Assembly (NCBI RefSeq): GCF_001653335.1
Contig: NZ_CP015079.1
Coordinates: 3,968,001 to 4,032,000, forward strand
Origin: Nocardioides dokdonensis FR1436
Lineage (GTDB): Bacteria > Actinomycetota > Actinomycetes > Propionibacteriales > Nocardioidaceae
DNA: 64,000 bases
Direction: 5' to 3'
Part shown: positions 25,479 to 34,815 of the stretch, piece by piece
Layout of the letters: the number at the start of each line of letters is the position of its first letter
How positions within the stretch are numbered: position 1 is the stretch's first letter
Position numbers and translations under genes: made by a program
Notes under the pieces: model-generated
Databases searched by the model: none
What the model was told of the DNA's origin: nothing
What the model saw: the letters and a program-made list of their open reading frames with translations, nothing else

Positions 25479-26446
25479 ACGCCCACGACCCCCGCTCCGA
25501 TGCTGACCTGACCCGGCTGCTGTCCGAGGCCGTCGACGGCGTCGAGCCCACCGACAGCCTCGGCGAGATCCGCGCCCGCACCCGCGGTGCCGGCAGCAGC
25601 GCCTCGCCGCGCCGGTGGTGGTACGCCGGCGGCGGGCTGCTGGCCGCCGCCGCGGTCGTGACGGCCGTGGCCGTGCTCGGCGGCGGTCCCGCCGACGACC
25701 GGGCGGTCGACCCGGCCGCACCGTCCGTGGCGCGACCGGCCGTGACCGCCGACGTGGAGCTCTACTGGCTGGGCACCACCCCCCAGGGGCCGCGGCTCTA
25801 CCGGGAGCTGACCGAGGTGGTCGTCGCCCCCGGCGAGAACAAGCTCGCGGCCGCGGTGCGCGCCGTCGTCGAGGGCAGCCCCGACGACCCGGACTACCGC
25901 TCCGCCTGGGACGGCCACCTCGTGGAGTCGGTCGAGCAGGACGCCGACGGCTCCGTCGACGTCCTGCTGACCCGGGGCGGGTCGACTCCGCGCAGCGGCG
26001 CCCTCGGGGCCCGGCAGATCGCCCACACCGCCTGGGACGTCCTCGGGGAGCGGGTGGAGGTCAGCATCGAGACCAGCGACCCGTCCGGTCCGTCCGAGGG
26101 CGTAGGGGTGGGACCGGACGGCAACGACCTCGGCGTGCTCGCCCTGGTGAGCATCGACTCACCCGCCGAGGGCCAGCAGGTGAGCGGCACGTTCACCGCG
26201 ACCGGGCGCGCGTCGTCGTTCGAGGCGACGGTGCCGTGGGAGGTCCGCGACGCCGCGGACGAGGTGGTCCTGGACGGCTTCGCCACCGCCGAGGGCTGGA
26301 TGGACCGGCTCTACCCCTGGGCGGCCGAGGTCGACGTCTCGGGCCTCGCACCAGGCACCTACACGTTCGTCGCCATGACCAGCGACCCCTCCGGCGGCGA
26401 GTCGGGCGGGCCGTTCACCGACACACGGGCCATCGTGGTCCCGTGA
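25475..26446 (+). CDS. Membrane protein with GerMN and Gmad2 domains, possible anti-sigma factor
   Basis: A 323-aa single-span protein. About 43 cytoplasmic residues (acidic, helical, with LTRLLSEAVDGVEPTD) precede one helix (about 48-68). Outside are a GerMN domain (about 88-200) and a Gmad2 Ig-like domain (about 212-323, with ASSFEATVPWEVRD and the aromatic GWMDRLYPW). GerMN occurs in actinobacterial LpqB and in Bacillus germination proteins. Translational coupling to the sigma gene and the short cytoplasmic tail suggest an unconventional anti-sigma or signal sensor; no zinc-binding anti-sigma motif is seen. The next gene is a lipoprotein paralogue. Confidence 0.72.
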   Translation: MNAHDPRSDADLTRLLSEAVDGVEPTDSLGEIRARTRGAGSSASPRRWWYAGGGLLAAAAVVTAVAVLGGGPADDRAVDPAAPSVARPAVTADVELYWLGTTPQGPRLYRELTEVVVAPGENKLAAAVRAVVEGSPDDPDYRSAWDGHLVESVEQDADGSVDVLLTRGGSTPRSGALGARQIAHTAWDVLGERVEVSIETSDPSGPSEGVGVGPDGNDLGVLALVSIDSPAEGQQVSGTFTATGRASSFEATVPWEVRDAADEVVLDGFATAEGWMDRLYPWAAEVDVSGLAPGTYTFVAMTSDPSGGESGGPFTDTRAIVVP

Positions 26447-26463
26447 GCACGAGGGAGAGCACC

Positions 26464-27453
26464 ATGACCACACCGACCACCCCCACCCGCAGCCGCCGTA
26501 CCGGCCGCGCGCGGCTGCACCGATCGCTGGCAGGCGCTGCGACGGCTGCCCTGGCGCTCGGCGTCCTGGCCGGCTGCGGCGACAACGACGGCGACCGCGC
26601 CGACGACCCCGCCCCGGCGGGCAGCACCAGCAGCCCGACGGCCGGCGAGACGGAGCCCTCCGTCAGCACGGAGCCGTCGCCCACGGCGAGCGAGCCCGCG
26701 ACGCAGGAGCCTGAGGAGACCAGCACCGTGCCGGTCTACTACGTGGGTGACAGCCCGATGGGCCCGCGGCTGTACCGCGAGTTCCGCAAGGTCAGCGGCG
26801 ACCCCGCGCTCGGGGCCGCCGACATGGTGGCCGCCGGCGTGCCCGCCGACCCCGACTACCGCGCGGCGTTCCCCGTCGACGGCAGCTTCTCGTCGGTCCG
26901 CCTCGACGAGGCCGCCGACCTGATCATCGCGCAGGTGCCCGACGACCGCTGGGCCGACCGGCCCGCGGGGACGTCGAAGAAGCAGGCCCGCCTGGCCATG
27001 CAGGCGCTCGTCTACACCGTCCAGGGTGCGCTCCAGAGCCGCGCGCCCGTGCAGGTCGTCGGCGAGCCCGACGGACCCGCCGTGCCGATGTTCGGCATCG
27101 CCACCGGCGGCGGCGTCAAGAACAAGTCCCAGCTCGATGTGCTGGCTCTGGTCAGCGTCACCAGCCCGGAGTCCGACGCCGAGGTGTCCGGCACCTTCAC
27201 CGCCAGCGGTGTCGCGTCGTCGTTCGAGGCCACCGTGCCGTGGCAGGTGCGCGACGCCTCGGGTGCCGTGGTCGTCGACGGCTTCGCCACCGCGGAGGGC
27301 TGGATGGACCGGCTCTACCCGTGGTCCAGCGAGGTCGACGTCTCCGGCCTCGAGCCGGGTGAGTACACGTTCGCGGCGATGACCGACGACCCCACGGGCG
27401 GCGCCGAGGGGCCCGGCCCGTTCGAGGACACCAAGGTGATCAGCGTCGGCTGA
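26464..27453 (+). CDS. GerMN-Gmad2 lipoprotein
   Basis: A 329-aa lipoprotein: basic N-terminus, lipobox LAGC (Cys near 38), a Thr/Ser/Pro-rich linker to about 85, GerMN (about 90-205), then Gmad2 (about 218-329). The Gmad2 part is nearly the same as in the preceding gene (ASSFEATVPWQVRD, GWMDRLYPW), so the two arose by tandem duplication, one keeping a membrane anchor and the other a lipid anchor. ATG 26464 follows GAGGGAGAG by a few bases. Ligand unknown; carbohydrate or peptidoglycan is possible. Confidence 0.72.
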   Translation: MTTPTTPTRSRRTGRARLHRSLAGAATAALALGVLAGCGDNDGDRADDPAPAGSTSSPTAGETEPSVSTEPSPTASEPATQEPEETSTVPVYYVGDSPMGPRLYREFRKVSGDPALGAADMVAAGVPADPDYRAAFPVDGSFSSVRLDEAADLIIAQVPDDRWADRPAGTSKKQARLAMQALVYTVQGALQSRAPVQVVGEPDGPAVPMFGIATGGGVKNKSQLDVLALVSVTSPESDAEVSGTFTASGVASSFEATVPWQVRDASGAVVVDGFATAEGWMDRLYPWSSEVDVSGLEPGEYTFAAMTDDPTGGAEGPGPFEDTKVISVG

Positions 27454-27470
27454 GCCCGACGACGTACGAG

Positions 27471-27486
27471 GCGGCGGGCCCGCCGC
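27471..27486 (+). other. 16-bp GC palindrome between convergent genes
   Basis: GCGGCGGGCCCGCCGC is a perfect palindrome 2 nt before the metS stop codon. Possible weak bidirectional transcription stop; no U-run. Confidence 0.35.
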
Positions 27487-27488
27487 GG

Positions 27489-27620
27489 CTACAGGTCGCG
27501 GTGGACCTCGCTGGCCGGCGGGGTGGCCGGCGACCTGTTGAGGTTGATGATCGCCAGGGCCAGGCCGCCCCAGATCACCAGCATCGCCACCACCATCATC
27601 ACGATCGCTGACGTGCTCAT
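27489..27620 (-). CDS. metS: MetS-type small subunit of NSS methionine/alanine importer
   Basis: A 43-aa single-helix protein: MSTSAIVMMVVAMLVIWGGL begins the membrane helix, followed by a short polar tail. Such peptides pair with MetP, and in Corynebacterium glutamicum MetS is needed for MetP transport. Its ATG overlaps the transporter stop in ATGA. Confidence 0.88.
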   Translation of the reverse strand: MSTSAIVMMVVAMLVIWGGLALAIINLNRSPATPPASEVHRDL

Positions 27621-29194
27621 CGCTGCACTCCTTCCTGGGTGCTCGTGGGACCTGTCCGTTCCTCGACCGGGCCGTCGACCGTGGCCTCGTCGCGCCAGCG
27701 CAGCCGCGCCAGCACGAAGCCGACCACGATCACCGCGAGCGCCGAGCCCCAGCCGAACACGGCCAGCATCCAGGTCGGGAACGGCGCCGTCGGGTCGCCG
27801 TACGGCGTCTGCACGTCGGTGATGAACGAGTCGACGAGCACGTATGTCAGCGCCAGCGGGGTGACCACCCCGACCAGGGCACGCCACCACAGCCCGATGT
27901 GCACCGAGGTGTGGTCGTTGAGGTGGGCGGCCAGCATCGGCAGCGCCTTGAGGCCCCACACGACGACGACCATCGAGACCACCGCGACCAGCAGGATGCC
28001 GAACTGGTTGATGAAGTGGTCGACGATGTCGAGCACGTGCAGGCCGCTCGTGGTGCCGAGGAACAGCACGCTCACCAGGGCCATGGGCAGCGCCACCACC
28101 AGCGTGGCGGCGACCCGCTCGAGCTCGAACTTGTCGCGCACCGCGGAGATGACGACCTCGGTGATCGAGATCAGCGACGTCAGGCCGGCGATGACCAGCG
28201 AGGCGAAGAACAGGACACCGATCAAGGCCCCCGCCGGTGCCTCGTTGATGATCGCCGGGAAGGCGATGAAGGCCAGGCCCACGCCGCTCGAGGCGACCTC
28301 ACCGACCTCCTGGCCCTGGTCCTGGGCCATGAAGCCGAGGGCGGAGAAGACGCCGATGCCGGCGAGCAGCTCGAAGCCGGAGTTGGAGAACCCGACGACG
28401 AGACCCGCACCGGGCATGTCGGTGTGGCGGCGCACGTACGACGAGTAGGTGATCATGATGCCGAAGCCGATCGACAGCGAGAAGAAGATCTGGCCGAAGG
28501 CCGCGGCCCACACGCTCGGTTCAGCCAGGGCGCTCCAGCTGGGCTCGAAGAGCGCCTCGAGGCCCTGTCCGGCACCGGGAAGGAACAGCGCGACCACGAC
28601 GAGCGCGCCGAAGCTGAGCACCAAGATCGGGATGAAGACCGCCGCCGTGGCGCCGATGCCCTTCTGCACACCGAGCGCCAGCAGGCCGATGACCAGGGCC
28701 CACACCACGACCAGCGGGATCAGCACGCCGGCGACCGGGGTCGCGCTGACCCCCGGCTCGCTGGTCTGCAGGAACTCCCCGATGAAGAAGTCGCCGGGCT
28801 TGGCACCCCAGGACTTGTTGAAGGAGAAGAACGTGTAGCGCACCGCCCAGGCCAGCACGGCGGCGTAGTAGATCGCGATGACGGCGCAGATGCCGACCTG
28901 CCACCACCCGATGCCCTCCGCGCCGCGACGCATCCGGGCGAAGGAGAGCGGCGGCGAGCCGCGGAACTTGTGGCCGATGCCGTAGTCGAGCAGCAGGAAC
29001 GGGATGCCGGCCGTGAGCAGCGCGACCAGGTAGGGGATGACGAACGCTCCCCCGCCGTTCTCGTAGGCGACGTAGGGGAAGCGCCAGATGTTGCCCAGCC
29101 CCACGGCCGAGCCGATCGCCGCCAGGATGAACACCCGGCGGGACGAGAAGGCGCCGCGGCGCTTCTCCTCCGCGACGGCAGCGGACGCGCTCAC
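27617..29194 (-). CDS. metP: Sodium-dependent amino-acid transporter, NSS family
   Basis: A 525-aa polytopic transporter of the LeuT/NSS fold with about twelve helices. The first helix carries GSAVGLGNIWRFPYVAYENGG (sodium and substrate site); it is the most conserved NSS motif. With the small MetS-type subunit it should import methionine and perhaps alanine using the sodium gradient. The GTG at 29194 has GGGAGG just upstream and puts about 25 residues before helix 1; a longer frame starting at 29251 is rejected since it runs into the promoter. The tail after helix 12 is charged. Confidence 0.92.
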   Translation of the reverse strand: MSASAAVAEEKRRGAFSSRRVFILAAIGSAVGLGNIWRFPYVAYENGGGAFVIPYLVALLTAGIPFLLLDYGIGHKFRGSPPLSFARMRRGAEGIGWWQVGICAVIAIYYAAVLAWAVRYTFFSFNKSWGAKPGDFFIGEFLQTSEPGVSATPVAGVLIPLVVVWALVIGLLALGVQKGIGATAAVFIPILVLSFGALVVVALFLPGAGQGLEALFEPSWSALAEPSVWAAAFGQIFFSLSIGFGIMITYSSYVRRHTDMPGAGLVVGFSNSGFELLAGIGVFSALGFMAQDQGQEVGEVASSGVGLAFIAFPAIINEAPAGALIGVLFFASLVIAGLTSLISITEVVISAVRDKFELERVAATLVVALPMALVSVLFLGTTSGLHVLDIVDHFINQFGILLVAVVSMVVVVWGLKALPMLAAHLNDHTSVHIGLWWRALVGVVTPLALTYVLVDSFITDVQTPYGDPTAPFPTWMLAVFGWGSALAVIVVGFVLARLRWRDEATVDGPVEERTGPTSTQEGVQR

Positions 29195-29228
29195 AGGACC
29201 TCCCGAAGACGATGGTGACGACCACCAC

Positions 29229-29257
29229 ACCCTAGGCCTCCTGGTCGGCACCGGTCA
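29229..29257 (-). promoter_or_regulatory. metP-metS promoter
   Basis: TGACCG (29257-29252) and TAGGGT (29234-29229) are 17 nt apart on the minus strand, giving a leader of about 28 nt with the GGGAGG ribosome site. Confidence 0.5.
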
Positions 29258-29300
29258 CGCCGGCAAACCCGCTGCCCGTCGTTCACCGCCCAGATGGGGT

Positions 29301-30427
29301 GATGATCGAGCTGGCCGGTCTCGGGGCGCCGAAGGTCAGTGAGTTCGCGATCATCGAGTACGGCACCGCGCTCGGGATGTCGAGCGACGCCGCGGTGCGC
29401 TACGTCGCCCACGTCGTCGAGATCCGCTACCGCCTCCCGCGCCTGCACGCCAGGTCGTGGCCGGCCGGGTGCCGGTGTGGCGATCCAGCCGTGTCGCCGA
29501 AGCCACCCTCGGACTCCCGCTGGACGGTGCCGCGTTCGTCGACCAGCACCTCGCCCCCGTCGCCGCCACCCTCTCCTACGCCGGGATCGACCGACTCGTC
29601 GAAGAAGCCCGAGCCCGCTTCGACCCCGAGGAAGCCGAGGAACGGCTACTCATCGCGGCCGAGACCCGCAACCTCGCCATCCACCTCGCCTCCGCCACCG
29701 CCGGTGGCCAACAGGTCGACGGCACCGTCGACATCACCGGCTGCCTCGACCTCGCCGACGCCCTCGACCTCACTGGCGACGACTCCGCAGCCCGGGTGCC
29801 CGCACGCCAGGTCGTGCTCAACGTCCACCTCACCGACCAAGCCCTGCGCGGAGTCGACCCCACCACCACCGGCGCCGGCATCCACCTCGCCCGCATCGAG
29901 GAGACCCGCAGCCTCATCACCCTCGACCAGGTCACCGAGTGGCTCCGCGTCCCCGGCACCCAGGTCGCCTGGCGCACCGTCACCGACCTGCCCAGCAGCG
30001 TCCGTGGCGGCATCGACGCCGAGGCGTTCGAGCACCCCTTCCGCACCCAGCCGACCGCGCCGGACCACGCACGCAGGCATCACCGATCACCAGCCAAGAC
30101 ATCCACTGGTTCGCCGACCACCCCGGACTCCAGGCCTTCCAACGCCGGTCCGTCGACCTCACGTCGACCGAGGCGGTCGACACCTACGAGATCCCCGAAC
30201 GCCTCGCCGAGCAGACCCGCCAACGCCACCCGCGCTGCAGCTTCCCGCACTGCACCCGACGGGCGCGACGCCGCAAGCCGGACGAGACCCACACCGCCTG
30301 GCACTACCGGCCCACCCCCACCGGGTTCCTCTGGACCAGCCCGCACGGCTACCAGTACCTCGTCGAACCCCTCACCACCACCGACCTCGGCCAAGCACCC
30401 CGCCCCGGCGCCCCACCACCGACCTGA
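29301..30427 (+). pseudogene. Decayed DUF222-HNH endonuclease gene (13E12-type)
   Basis: Near-identical at its 5' end to the intact gene at 58487-59908, but disabled. The first 42 codons or so are absent; homology starts at 29300. A 1-base deletion near 29451 (GCCC to GCC) and a second -1 indel near 30060-30090 break the frame. A 60-bp in-frame deletion lies around 29742-29790. A 108-bp in-frame deletion near 30288 removes the whole HNH core; in the intact copy its ends are 8-bp direct repeats (AGACCCAC). Fragments of the protein are readable in three frames. DUF222-HNH genes are multi-copy in Actinobacteria. Confidence 0.85.
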
Positions 30428-30485
30428 CCACCCAGGACCCCCCTCGGGTCGGCCAGCGTCACGCCCTGCCCGGCAGCGCTGAGGC

Positions 30486-31226
30486 TCAGGACCAGCGCGG
30501 GGTGCGGGAGAGCAGGGCGGCGGTGGCGGCCAGGCCGGCGGTGGAGGTCCGCAGCACCTCGGCACCCAGCCGGACGGAGCGGGCGCCGGCGGCGACGAAG
30601 GCGGTGAGCTCGTCGGGGGCGATGCCGCCCTCGGGCCCGACGACGACCACGAGGTGGCCCTCGGCGGGGACGAGGAGATCGGCGAGGGAGTCCGTGGCGT
30701 CCTCGTGCAGGACGACAGCGAGGTCGGCGCCGGCCAGCAGGGCCACGACCTCGGCAGTACTGGCCATCGGGTCGACCTCGGGGTGCCAGGCCCGACGGGC
30801 CTGCTTGGCGGCCTCGCGGGCGGTGGAGCGCCAGCGGGCCACCGACTTGGCGGCGCGCTCGCCCTTCCAGACCGCGACCGAGCGCGACGCGGCCCACGGC
30901 ACGATCCGGGCCACCCCGACCTCGGTGAGCACCTCGACCGCGAGCTCGCCCCGGTCCCCCTTGGGCAGCGCCTGCACGACCGTCACCGAGGGAGCGGGCT
31001 CGGGCGCCGTCTCGACGTCGAGCGCCTCGACGACGAAGACCCTCTTGCCGGTGCTGGTGACCTCGCCACGCACCGAGACGCCGCGACCGTCGGTGAGCAC
31101 GACCTGCTCACCCACGCGCAGGCGCCGCACGGCGACCGCGTGGTGGGCCTCGTCGCCCTCGACCGTGACCTCGGACCCGACCCGCGCCTCGGCGAGCGTC
31201 GGCACCAGGTGCACCGGCAGGGACAC
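30486..31226 (-). CDS. rsmE: 16S rRNA (uracil(1498)-N3)-methyltransferase
   Basis: Methylates N3 of U1498 in the decoding centre of 16S rRNA with SAM. At 246 aa it has the PUA-like N-terminus (GDEAHHAVAVRRLR near 24-37) and a SPOUT domain whose knot carries VVVGPEGGIAPDE (about 193-205) and LGAEVLRTSTA. The GTG at 31226 lies 9 nt after the dnaJ stop, so it is third in the hrcA-dnaJ-rsmE operon. Confidence 0.96.
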   Translation of the reverse strand: MSLPVHLVPTLAEARVGSEVTVEGDEAHHAVAVRRLRVGEQVVLTDGRGVSVRGEVTSTGKRVFVVEALDVETAPEPAPSVTVVQALPKGDRGELAVEVLTEVGVARIVPWAASRSVAVWKGERAAKSVARWRSTAREAAKQARRAWHPEVDPMASTAEVVALLAGADLAVVLHEDATDSLADLLVPAEGHLVVVVGPEGGIAPDELTAFVAAGARSVRLGAEVLRTSTAGLAATAALLSRTPRWS

Positions 31227-31235
31227 CCCAGCCCC

Positions 31236-32420
31236 TCAGTGCGCGTTGAAGGCGTCGCGGAGCCGACCGAAGACCGACTTCGGGCCCCCCGGGTGGACCT
31301 GCCCGTCGGGAGCCTCCTCGCCGCGCAGCGCGGCCAGCTCGCGCAGCAGCTCCTCCTGGCGGGCGTCGAGGCGACCGGGGGTCTCGACGGCGACGGTGAC
31401 GACCAGGTCGCCCCGCCCGCCGCGCAACCCGGGTACGCCGCGCCCGCGCAGCACCTGCTCCATGCCCGACTGGGTGCCCGGTCGGACCTCGAGCTCGAAG
31501 GACGTCTCGAGCGCGGGGTCGCTGTCCTCGGAGGCGACGTCGGCCTCGAGCGTCGGGATCGTCAGCGTGGTGCCCAGCGCGGCCGCGGTCATCGGCACCG
31601 TGACCGTGCAGTGCAGGTCGTTGCCCTGACGCGTGAAGACGTCGTGCGGCGCCACGTGGATCTCGACGTAGAGGTCGCCGGCGGGACCACCACCGGGCCC
31701 GACCTCGCCCTCCTCGGAGAGCTGGACCCGGGTGCCGGTGTCGACGCCCGCGGGGATCTTCACACTCAGGGCGCGACGCGAGCGGACCCGGCCGTCACCG
31801 GAGCACTCGCGGCACGGGTCGGGGATGACCGAGCCGAAGCCGCGGCAGGCCGCGCACGGGCGCAGGGTGCGGACCTCGCCGAGGAACGAGCGCTGGACGT
31901 GCGCGACCTCGCCGTGCCCGCCACAGGTCTCGCACGGGATCGGGTGGCTGCCCGCGGCCGCACCGTCGCCGCCGCAGGTGGTGCAGGTGACCGCGGTGTC
32001 GACCTTGAGCTCGTGGGTCACCCCGAAGGCGGCCTCCGCGAGCTCGATCTCGATCCGGATCAGCGCATCCTGGCCGCGGCGTACGCGCGGACGCGGACCA
32101 CGGCCCTGGCCACCGCCCTGACCGCCTCCTCCGAAGAAGGCATCCATGATGTCGGTGAACGAAAACCCGGCGCCCTGGCCGAAACCACCCGCCCCGGCAC
32201 CGCCGAACGGGTCGCCCCCACGGTCGTACGCCGCCCGCTTCTGCGGGTCGGAGAGGACCTCGTAGGCGCGCGAGACCTCGCCGAACTTCTCCTTGCTCGC
32301 AGGATCGGGGTTGACGTCCGGGTGGTGCTGGCGCGCGGCTTTGCGGTACGCCTTCTTGATCGCGTCGGCGTCGGCGTCGCGAGAGACGCCGAGGAGGTCG
32401 TAGAGGTCCTGGCTCACCAT
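31236..32420 (-). CDS. dnaJ: Chaperone DnaJ
   Basis: Hsp40 co-chaperone of DnaK, 394 aa. J domain with HPD at 33-35, Gly/Phe-rich linker (about 68-100), then a zinc-binding region with four CxxCxGxG repeats ([32 protein letters not shown]; about 150-215) and the C-terminal substrate domains. ATG at 32420; the GTG next to it has slightly better spacing to AGGA, so the start is uncertain by one codon. It lies 58 nt after hrcA and is therefore expected to be under HrcA/CIRCE control. dnaK is not in the window, as usual for a second actinobacterial DnaJ. Confidence 0.96.
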   Translation of the reverse strand: MVSQDLYDLLGVSRDADADAIKKAYRKAARQHHPDVNPDPASKEKFGEVSRAYEVLSDPQKRAAYDRGGDPFGGAGAGGFGQGAGFSFTDIMDAFFGGGGQGGGQGRGPRPRVRRGQDALIRIEIELAEAAFGVTHELKVDTAVTCTTCGGDGAAAGSHPIPCETCGGHGEVAHVQRSFLGEVRTLRPCAACRGFGSVIPDPCRECSGDGRVRSRRALSVKIPAGVDTGTRVQLSEEGEVGPGGGPAGDLYVEIHVAPHDVFTRQGNDLHCTVTVPMTAAALGTTLTIPTLEADVASEDSDPALETSFELEVRPGTQSGMEQVLRGRGVPGLRGGRGDLVVTVAVETPGRLDARQEELLRELAALRGEEAPDGQVHPGGPKSVFGRLRDAFNAH

Positions 32421-32478
32421 GTTCCTAACGGGGTCGTACTGACTGACTGGAGGCGGGCGGGTGCTGCGAGGACGGGGC

Positions 32479-33492
32479 TCAGCCCTCGTCGAGGATGCGG
32501 GAGACGTAACGGGCCACGGCACGCACCGCAGCCATGGTGCCGGGGTAGTCCATCCGGGTCGGCCCGACGATGCCGAGGGTGGCCAACGACTCGTCGGCCG
32601 GCCCGTAGCCGGTGGAGACGACGCTGGTCGAGGCGAGCTCCTCGTAGGGGCCCTCGGCACCGATGCGCACCGTGACCAGGCCACCGGTGCCGGCCTCGCC
32701 GAGCAGCTTGAGCAGCACCACGTGCTCCTCGAGCGCCTCGAGCAGGGGGCGGACCGCGGAGTCGAACGAGTCGCCGTAGCGCGCGAGGTTCGCGGTGCCG
32801 CCGACGGCGATCTTGTGGTCGGAGCGCTCGTCGCCGAGCGCGTCGTTGAGCACCTCGACGACCGCGGCCGTGGTGCCGTCGCCGACCGGCGGGACGGCCG
32901 CCCGCAGCTCGGTCATGGCATCGGCGATGGTCTGGCCGACCGCCGCGCTCAGCACGAGGCGGCGCAGGTCGGCGAGGGTGTCGTCGGAGAGGTCGGCCGG
33001 CAGCTCCACCACACGCTGCTCCACTCGGCCGGTGCTGAGGATCAGCACCACCAGCAAGCGACGCGGAGCGAGCGCGACGAGCTCCACGTGGCGCACCGTG
33101 GAGCGCGAGAACGTGGGGTACTGCACCACGGCGACCTGGCGGGTCAGCTGGGAGAGCAGCCGGACCGAGCGCTGGACGACGTCGTCGAGGTCCACCGCGC
33201 CGTCGAGGAAGCTGGAGATCGCCCGCTTCTCGGCCGAGCTGAGCGGCTTGACCGTGGTGAGACGGTCCACGAACATCCGGTAGCCCTTGTCGGTGGGCAC
33301 CCGCCCCGCGCTGGTGTGCGGCTGCCTGATGTAGCCCTCGTCCTCGAGCACGGCCATGTCGTTGCGGACCGTGGCCGGCGAGACCCCCAGGCCGTGGCGC
33401 TCGACGAGCGCCTTGGAACCGACCGGCTCCTCGGTGTGCACGTAGTCCTCCACGATGGCTCGGAGCACAGCGAGCCTGCGGTCCTCCTGCAT
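32479..33492 (-). CDS. hrcA: Heat-inducible transcription repressor HrcA
   Basis: Repressor that binds CIRCE operators and is relieved on heat stress. At 337 aa: N-terminal winged helix with [17 protein letters not shown] (about 36-52), then the GAF-like HrcA domain. The ATG at 33492 has AAGGAGG 6 nt upstream. A perfect CIRCE element lies 76 nt upstream at the predicted start of transcription, so it represses itself and the downstream dnaJ and rsmE. Confidence 0.97.
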   Translation of the reverse strand: MQEDRRLAVLRAIVEDYVHTEEPVGSKALVERHGLGVSPATVRNDMAVLEDEGYIRQPHTSAGRVPTDKGYRMFVDRLTTVKPLSSAEKRAISSFLDGAVDLDDVVQRSVRLLSQLTRQVAVVQYPTFSRSTVRHVELVALAPRRLLVVLILSTGRVEQRVVELPADLSDDTLADLRRLVLSAAVGQTIADAMTELRAAVPPVGDGTTAAVVEVLNDALGDERSDHKIAVGGTANLARYGDSFDSAVRPLLEALEEHVVLLKLLGEAGTGGLVTVRIGAEGPYEELASTSVVSTGYGPADESLATLGIVGPTRMDYPGTMAAVRAVARYVSRILDEG

Positions 33493-33501
33493 CGTCGCCT
33501 C

Positions 33502-33549
33502 CTTGCCGTGGACTGAGCTTGCCGTGGACTGAGCTTGCCGTGGACTGAA
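33502..33549 (-). repeat. Three 16-bp tandem repeats in the hrcA leader
   Basis: CTTGCCGTGGACTGAG on the plus strand at 33502-33517 and 33518-33533, with a third copy (one mismatch) at 33534-33549. They fill the untranslated leader between CIRCE and the ribosome site. Confidence 0.85.
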
Positions 33550-33567
33550 CCGGTCCGACCCTCGAGG

Positions 33568-33594
33568 TTGGCACTCGTCGCGTCGGAGTGCCAA
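33568..33594 (-). promoter_or_regulatory. CIRCE operator for HrcA
   Basis: TTGGCACTC, a 9-base spacer, then GAGTGCCAA: a perfect 9-9-9 inverted repeat close to the TTAGCACTC-N9-GAGTGCTAA consensus. It abuts the -10 box and covers the expected start site. Confidence 0.95.
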
Positions 33595-33599
33595 TCCTA
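33594..33599 (-). promoter_or_regulatory. -10 box (TAGGAT) of the hrcA operon
   Basis: TAGGAT directly precedes CIRCE on the minus strand, so bound HrcA would cover the transcription start. Confidence 0.55.
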
Positions 33600-33671
33600 C
33601 AAGCAGTCGTGCCACCCCCTCACCTCGTGCGGCAGGCACCGCGGGATCGTGGCGCCCGGCCGCGCGGGTCC

Positions 33672-33677
33672 TAGGGT
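33672..33677 (+). promoter_or_regulatory. Leaderless -10 box (TAGGGT) for the MBL-fold gene
   Basis: Six nt before the ATG at 33684; no ribosome site present. Confidence 0.6.
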
Positions 33678-33683
33678 GCGGCC

Positions 33684-34535
33684 ATGACGTTCACAGAGGT
33701 CGGGGACCGGGTCTGGGTGGCCCGCTACGAGTGGTTCGACGCGAACGTGAGCGTCGTGGCCGGCGAGCGCGGCCTCGTGGTGGTCGACACGCACGCCTCG
33801 ACCGCCGCAGGGCGCCGGGTCCTCGACGACGTGCGCCACCTCGGAGCCGGCGACGTCGTGGCCGTGGTCAACACCCACGCGCACCTCGACCACTGCTTCG
33901 GCAACGCCGCGTTCCGCGAGGCCGATCCCGCGGTCCCCGTCCACGCCCACGAGCAGGCGCTGGCGGAGCTGCGCGACTTCGCGGACTCCGGGCGCCAGGC
34001 GACGTACGCCGGCGAGCCCGCCGACCCCCGCGACGAGGAGGTGCGCAGCACCGAGATCGTCCTGCCCGACCACACCTTCTCCTCCGCCGCCGTCCTCGAC
34101 CTCGGTGACCGGGTGCTCGAGCTGGTCCACCCCGGGCCCGCCCACACCTCCGGCGACCTGGTCGTCCTGGTGCCGGACGCCCGGGTCCTGATCGCCGGCG
34201 ACCTGGTCGAGGAGTCGGCACCGCCGGCCTTCGGACCTGACTCCTTCCCGATGCAGTGGCCGCTGTCCCTCGACATCGTGCTCGGGCTCACCACCGGCGC
34301 CAGCACCGTCGTGCCCGGCCACGGGGCCGTCGTCGACCGTGAGTTCGTGGAGGTGCAGCGCAACGAGCTCGGCATCGTCGCCGAGACGATCCGCGACCTC
34401 GCCGGACGCGGAGTGCCCGTCGACGAGGCGCTGGCGGCCGGCACCTGGCCGTGGGAGGAGCGCTACCTGGCCACGGCCGTGCGCCTGGGCTACGAGCACC
34501 TGCCGCGCAGCCAGAAGCGGCTCCCCCTGATCTGA
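33684..34535 (+). CDS. MBL-fold metallo-hydrolase
   Basis: A 283-aa cytoplasmic metallo-beta-lactamase-fold hydrolase. Metal motif THAHLDH (64-70; His65, His67, Asp69, His70), GPAHTSGD with the next His (about 153), AGDLVEE (about 172) and VPGHG (about 211). It resembles the class-B-like SoxH/QuiP group rather than glyoxalase II; substrate unknown. Start fixed by the TAGGGT box. Divergent from the hrcA operon. Confidence 0.85.
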   Translation: MTFTEVGDRVWVARYEWFDANVSVVAGERGLVVVDTHASTAAGRRVLDDVRHLGAGDVVAVVNTHAHLDHCFGNAAFREADPAVPVHAHEQALAELRDFADSGRQATYAGEPADPRDEEVRSTEIVLPDHTFSSAAVLDLGDRVLELVHPGPAHTSGDLVVLVPDARVLIAGDLVEESAPPAFGPDSFPMQWPLSLDIVLGLTTGASTVVPGHGAVVDREFVEVQRNELGIVAETIRDLAGRGVPVDEALAAGTWPWEERYLATAVRLGYEHLPRSQKRLPLI

Positions 34536-34574
34536 GCGCCCGACAGGGTGGGTGACCAACGCCACACCGCGGGC

Positions 34575-34580
34575 TAGCGT
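34575..34580 (+). promoter_or_regulatory. Leaderless -10 box (TAGCGT) for the small acidic protein
   Basis: Six nt before the ATG at 34587. Confidence 0.6.
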
Positions 34581-34586
34581 CACGCC

Positions 34587-34766
34587 ATGAGCGAGAACGA
34601 CACCGAGACCGCCGGCATCTCCGACGACCAGCTGCCCCCCGACCTGGTGCCCTCCGAGGACAACCCGCTGGCCGAGGGCCGCCCGTCCGGCGAGGACTCC
34701 GACGTCCTCGACGAGGGCAAGCGCGCCGACGAGATGCCCGACCCCGACGACGCCGAGGACTCCTGA
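34587..34766 (+). CDS. Small acidic protein, 59 aa, unknown
   Basis: A 59-aa protein very rich in Asp and Glu (MSENDTETAG start, ADEMPDPDDAEDS end) with no hydrophobic core, so probably disordered. It is supported by its own leaderless promoter and by codon-third-position GC like its neighbours. No family recognised. It sits between the MBL gene and the DUF3097 gene, each with its own promoter. Confidence 0.6.
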   Translation: MSENDTETAGISDDQLPPDLVPSEDNPLAEGRPSGEDSDVLDEGKRADEMPDPDDAEDS

Positions 34767-34802
34767 CCGGCGCGCCCGCCGCACGACGCCCGCGTGCTCT
34801 CC

Positions 34803-34808
34803 TAGCCT
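34803..34808 (+). promoter_or_regulatory. Leaderless -10 box (TAGCCT) for the DUF3097 gene
   Basis: Seven nt before GTG 34816. The GTG at 34810 is only 1 nt from the box, so it is excluded as the start. Confidence 0.55.
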
Positions 34809-34815
34809 CGTGCCG

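Noticed and set aside
24448..27453. Sporulation/germination system
   Set aside because: GerMN and Gmad2 occur in many non-sporulating Actinobacteria; no other spore genes are present.
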